From NCBI RefSeq assembly GCF_934747485.1, contig NZ_CAKVGN010000061.1, positions 1-18,068 on the forward strand: 18,068 bases of DNA. The letters are read 5' to 3'. The position numbers and the translations under genes were made by a program. Origin of the DNA: an uncultured Brachyspira sp. (lineage in GTDB: Bacteria > Spirochaetota > Brachyspiria > Brachyspirales > Brachyspiraceae). Positions 15,671-18,068 of the stretch are shown one piece after another. The notes below the pieces were generated by a model. That model saw only the letters and a program-made list of their open reading frames with translations, was not told where the DNA came from and ran no database searches. Numbering within the stretch: position 1 is the first letter of the stretch; every line of letters begins with the position of its first letter.

Positions 15671-16795
15671 ATTATTTCTATTAGGTTTTCTTAGTTTTGG
15701 TTCTTCATTATTTGGAATAACTTTTTTAAGTTCATTAAACAATCTTTTCTCTTCGGAAGATAACTTATTATTAACATCAATATTTACTATAACAAATAAA
15801 TCTCCGCGAGATGATCTATTAATATGATAAGCACCATTTCCTTTTAACTTGAAAATTTGTCCGCTATTGGTACCAGCAGGAATTTTTATTTTTACTTTCT
15901 TTTTATCTAATGTTTCTATAAATATCTCATCACCAAGAGTAGCCTGTACTATATTAATACCCACTTCAGTAATTAAATCAATACCATCTCTAACAAAATA
16001 CTGATGCGGTGCCACATGTATATAAAGATATAAATCACCATTTACTCCTCCAGCTATAGCTTCTCCCTCACCAGATATTCTTAATTGAGTATTATCATCA
16101 ATTCCCTTAGGTATATTAACAGATATAGTTTTAGGTTTTTTAATAGTACCACTACCATGACATTTTTTACAAGGTGTAGTAACAATAGAGCCTGTACCAT
16201 TACATCTGCTGCAAGTTCTTCTCACACTAAAAAATCCCTGAGCCATTCTCACTTCACCAGTACCATTACAAGAAGGACAAGTTTGAGTTTTTGTACCAGG
16301 TTCAGCCCCGCTTCCATGACAAGCATCACAAATATCTTTTTTCTCTAATTTAATTTCCATCTTTTTGCCGAAAACAGCATCTTCAAGAGAAAGTGTAATA
16401 TCATGTCTTAAATCATTACCGCGTCTCTGCCCTCTTGAACTTCTAGACGAAAATCCTCCGCCAAAAAAAGAACTAAATATATCATCTAAATCTCCAAAAC
16501 CGCCGGAACCTCCGAACATTTGTGAAAAGTCAAAACCGCCCCTTCCATAAGCGTCAGCAAAATCACTATGAACACCCTGAAAACCAAATTGGTCATATTG
16601 TGCACGTTTTTTCTCATCAGATAATATTTCATAAGCTTCTGTAGCTTCTTTAAACTTCTCTTCTGCTTCTTTATTTCCAGGGTTTCTATCAGGGTGATAT
16701 TGCATAGCTAATTTTCTATACGCCTTTTTAATTTCATCAGCACTCGCTGTTTTGCTTACTCCCAATACTTCGTAATAATCTCTTTTGTTTGCCAT
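15665..16795 (-). CDS. dnaJ: Chaperone protein DnaJ (Hsp40, type I)
   Basis: A 376-residue full-length DnaJ, the co-chaperone that delivers unfolded clients to DnaK and stimulates its ATPase. It has a J-domain (1-70, HPD at 34-36), a Gly/Phe-rich region (about 73-125), four CxxCxGxG zinc repeats (Cys156/159, 173/176, 195/198, 209/212) and the C-terminal client-binding beta domains. All eight zinc ligands are intact. dnaK and grpE are not adjacent. GAGGA lies 9 bp before the start. No CIRCE (HrcA) element is visible upstream, so heat control is not apparent here. Confidence 0.97.
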   Translation of the reverse strand: MANKRDYYEVLGVSKTASADEIKKAYRKLAMQYHPDRNPGNKEAEEKFKEATEAYEILSDEKKRAQYDQFGFQGVHSDFADAYGRGGFDFSQMFGGSGGFGDLDDIFSSFFGGGFSSRSSRGQRRGNDLRHDITLSLEDAVFGKKMEIKLEKKDICDACHGSGAEPGTKTQTCPSCNGTGEVRMAQGFFSVRRTCSRCNGTGSIVTTPCKKCHGSGTIKKPKTISVNIPKGIDDNTQLRISGEGEAIAGGVNGDLYLYIHVAPHQYFVRDGIDLITEVGINIVQATLGDEIFIETLDKKKVKIKIPAGTNSGQIFKLKGNGAYHINRSSRGDLFVIVNIDVNNKLSSEEKRLFNELKKVIPNNEEPKLRKPNRNNL

Positions 16796-16827
16796 TTTAA
16801 CATATCCTCATTAATTAAAATACATAA

Positions 16828-16856
16828 AAAATAAAAGCTTCTATATATAAAATCAA
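16828..16856 (-). promoter_or_regulatory. Possible promoter for dnaJ
   Basis: On the minus strand TTGATT (16856-16851) and TATTTT (16833-16828) are separated by 17 bp, in the 79-bp gap between the mini-J gene and dnaJ. Each box has 4 of 6 consensus bases. dnaJ may instead be read from upstream. Confidence 0.3.
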
Positions 16857-16874
16857 AAATAAATATTAACAAAA

Positions 16875-17162
16875 TTATTTTCTTCTCTTGCTTCCAACTA
16901 TTATGCTAACACCTAAACCTAAAGCTGCTAAGCCTGTAATAACATATTTATTATTAGCTAAATACTTAATATTATATTCCATTCTCTTCTTTTTGTCAGA
17001 TAAAACATCATAAGCTTCAGTAATCTCTTTAAACTTATCAGCAGCAATATCATCTCCAGCATTTCTATCAGGATGATATAACTTAGCCAACTCTCTATAA
17101 GATTTTTTTATTTTTTCTTCGCTTGAAAATATATTAACATTAAGTATCTTATAATAATCCAT
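16875..17162 (-). CDS. Small J-domain protein with C-terminal membrane anchor
   Basis: A 95-residue type III J-protein: a complete J-domain (residues 1-65; YKILNVN, HPD at 30-32, ITEAYDVLSDKKKRMEY) followed by one hydrophobic segment (about 73-90; YVITGLAALGLGVSIIVG) and a basic SKRRK tail. There is no Gly/Phe region, zinc finger or client-binding domain. It probably recruits DnaK to the inner membrane and stimulates its ATPase there, with the J-domain in the cytoplasm and a very short trailing tail (inference). It lies 79 bp before dnaJ on the same strand. AAGGA about 7 bp upstream supports the start. Confidence 0.82.
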   Translation of the reverse strand: MDYYKILNVNIFSSEEKIKKSYRELAKLYHPDRNAGDDIAADKFKEITEAYDVLSDKKKRMEYNIKYLANNKYVITGLAALGLGVSIIVGSKRRK

Positions 17163-17220
17163 AAAAATATCCTTAAATTATATATATAAAAATAATTTTC
17201 ATCAATACAAAAAATTGTAA

Positions 17221-17913
17221 TTAATTATCAAAAAACATTAAACTCTCAACTATAAGCAATAATCCGCTTGCTATCCATATACTTTTAGTACCTAAAATAT
17301 TAGTAAAAAAACTTCCAAAAAATGCCCCGAACATAAAACATAATAAAATACTTAGATATATAAGTCCATTTTTTAATCCAGTTTTATCTTTGTTAAACAA
17401 AAATTTAAAAAAATTTTCAGAAGCCGACCTCAAATTTCCAGTACACATATTTGTAACATAAGCAAGTCCCTCTACCCTATTAAAAGTTATCATCAAAATT
17501 CCAGACATAAAAGCTATAAAGCTAATAACTAAAGTATCAAATAAAGCTTTGGGTAAAAGACCAACTATAAAAAGTATAATGGCGTTTATAAGTATTACTA
17601 AATATTCTAATTCCATTAATTTTTTTTTGTTTAATATTTTTTTTACATATAAAGCAAACCAAATACCTATTATAAATACAAAAATAGATATTAAATAATG
17701 TATAGCTTCAAAAAAATTTCTTTTAGCAATATTCATTGCAAAAAATATAATGTTTCCTGTCTGAGCGTAAGCAAATACACCATCTCTTGTAATATAAGTA
17801 TATGAATCAACAAACCCTCCTATAATACTAAATATAGATGCTACATAAATAGTTTGTGTTGTATGTATTGATTCATTCTTTCTTTTAATGAAAGATATGA
17901 GATTGCTTTTCAT
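17221..17913 (-). CDS. DUF1275 (YoaK-family) membrane protein
   Basis: A 230-residue integral membrane protein with about six hydrophobic segments. The family signature is clear near the N-terminus: GGFVDSYTY (32-40) and GVFAYAQTGNIIFF (45-58). A second conserved part is YVTNMCTGNLRSAS. YoaK/DUF1275 proteins have no firmly established substrate, and a transport-like role is only suggested. It is followed by the mini-J gene 58 bp downstream. The ribosome site is weak (GGGA about 10 bp upstream). Confidence 0.85.
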   Translation of the reverse strand: MKSNLISFIKRKNESIHTTQTIYVASIFSIIGGFVDSYTYITRDGVFAYAQTGNIIFFAMNIAKRNFFEAIHYLISIFVFIIGIWFALYVKKILNKKKLMELEYLVILINAIILFIVGLLPKALFDTLVISFIAFMSGILMITFNRVEGLAYVTNMCTGNLRSASENFFKFLFNKDKTGLKNGLIYLSILLCFMFGAFFGSFFTNILGTKSIWIASGLLLIVESLMFFDN

Positions 17914-17946
17914 ATAAAAAATATTCCCATAAATTTAATTGCAAAT

Positions 17947-17952
17947 ATTATA
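17947..17952 (-). promoter_or_regulatory. Extended -10 promoter for the DUF1275 gene
   Basis: On the minus strand a perfect TATAAT (17952-17947) is preceded by TGT, an extended -10 element, about 34 bp before the start at 17913. No good -35 box is visible, which extended -10 promoters can tolerate. Confidence 0.5.
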
Positions 17953-17980
17953 ACATAAAATAGTATTTTTAGAAATATAT

Positions 17981-18000
17981 TAAACATACAATTGTGTTTA
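17981..18000. other. Hairpin upstream of the DUF1275 promoter
   Basis: TAAACATA pairs with TGTGTTTA (one T-G pair) around CAAT. It directly abuts the right copy of the repeated element and lies about 30 bp upstream of the -10 box. It could be an operator or part of the repeat. Confidence 0.3.
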
Positions 18001-18051
18001 GGAGCCATACATATTGCACGTTTTTTAGTTTAAAAAAAGCAGGTATTCCTT
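18000..18051 (-). repeat. Right copy of the two-block element, inverted relative to the left edge
   Basis: Read on the minus strand this has AAGGAATACCT (18051-18041), a 23-bp spacer containing T7 and A-runs, and GCAATATGTATGGCTCCT (18017-18000). It matches the left-edge copy with one mismatch per block and a spacer 19 bp longer. It lies 86 bp upstream of the DUF1275 start, in the same orientation relative to the gene as the left copy. Confidence 0.5.
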
Positions 18052-18068
18052 ATAATTTAATTAACTAA

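Noticed and set aside
16085..16550. Plus-strand frames opposite dnaJ (Ser/Thr- and Pro-rich)
   Set aside because: The composition is the mirror of the zinc-finger and Gly/Phe regions of DnaJ; not independent genes.
16796..16874. CIRCE/HrcA heat-shock operator upstream of dnaJ
   Set aside because: No TTAGCACTC-type inverted repeat is present in the gap on either strand.
1..18068. CRISPR array, defence island, prophage or intact insertion sequence
   Set aside because: No regularly spaced repeats, cas, transposase, integrase or phage structural genes are present. Nearly all genes are ordinary chromosomal types.

Overview
The window is strongly AT-rich DNA whose proteins are dominated by Ile, Lys, Asn and Tyr. 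It carries cheW, several TPR proteins, cyclic-nucleotide-binding proteins and an rbfA-nrnA pair. Together these point to a spirochaete, most likely Brachyspira. That assignment is inferred from composition and protein style and was not tested by a search. Coding density is high, and no gene-free stretch exceeds about 255 bp. I see no rRNA, tRNA, CRISPR array, intact insertion sequence or phage gene.

Left part (1-2800, plus strand). A short reading frame at the left edge looks like the last ~60 residues of a calcineurin-like metallophosphoesterase. It sits directly behind a short sequence element that recurs, inverted, at the right edge of the window. Next comes a two-gene unit: an exported LamG/FN3 protein and a TPR protein with a GTG start. 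This unit ends in a near-perfect bidirectional terminator shared with the converging minus-strand genes.

Centre-left (2800-8025, minus strand). Reading leftwards from a strong TTGACT-N16-TATAAT promoter, the order is cheW, rbfA, nrnA-like DHH phosphoesterase and rnhA (RNase HI), packed with 6-17 bp gaps. A second promoter then drives a TPR protein with a degenerate cyclic-nucleotide domain and a Crp/Fnr regulator with a canonical phosphate-binding cassette. A DUF2156 (GNAT-fold) protein lies last. Chemotaxis, ribosome maturation, RNA turnover and signalling genes therefore share one neighbourhood.

Centre-right (8095-11777, plus strand). A DeoR-type regulator diverges from cheW. It is followed by a phosphoglucosamine/phosphohexomutase (probable GlmM) with its own TTGACA-N17-TATTAT promoter, then a promoter driving a 75-residue unknown protein and a pyridoxal/pyridoxamine kinase.

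Right part (11786-18068). An exported 917-residue TPR protein (minus) diverges from a probable GT-B glycosyltransferase (plus). The glycosyltransferase's stop overlaps that of dnaJ by 6 bp. On the minus strand, a DUF1275/YoaK membrane protein, a 95-residue tail-anchored J-domain protein and dnaJ form a probable cluster. The most unusual items are the repeated element in front of one gene at each window edge, the remnant phosphoesterase, the paired degenerate/canonical cNMP proteins, and the membrane-anchored mini-J protein beside full-length dnaJ.
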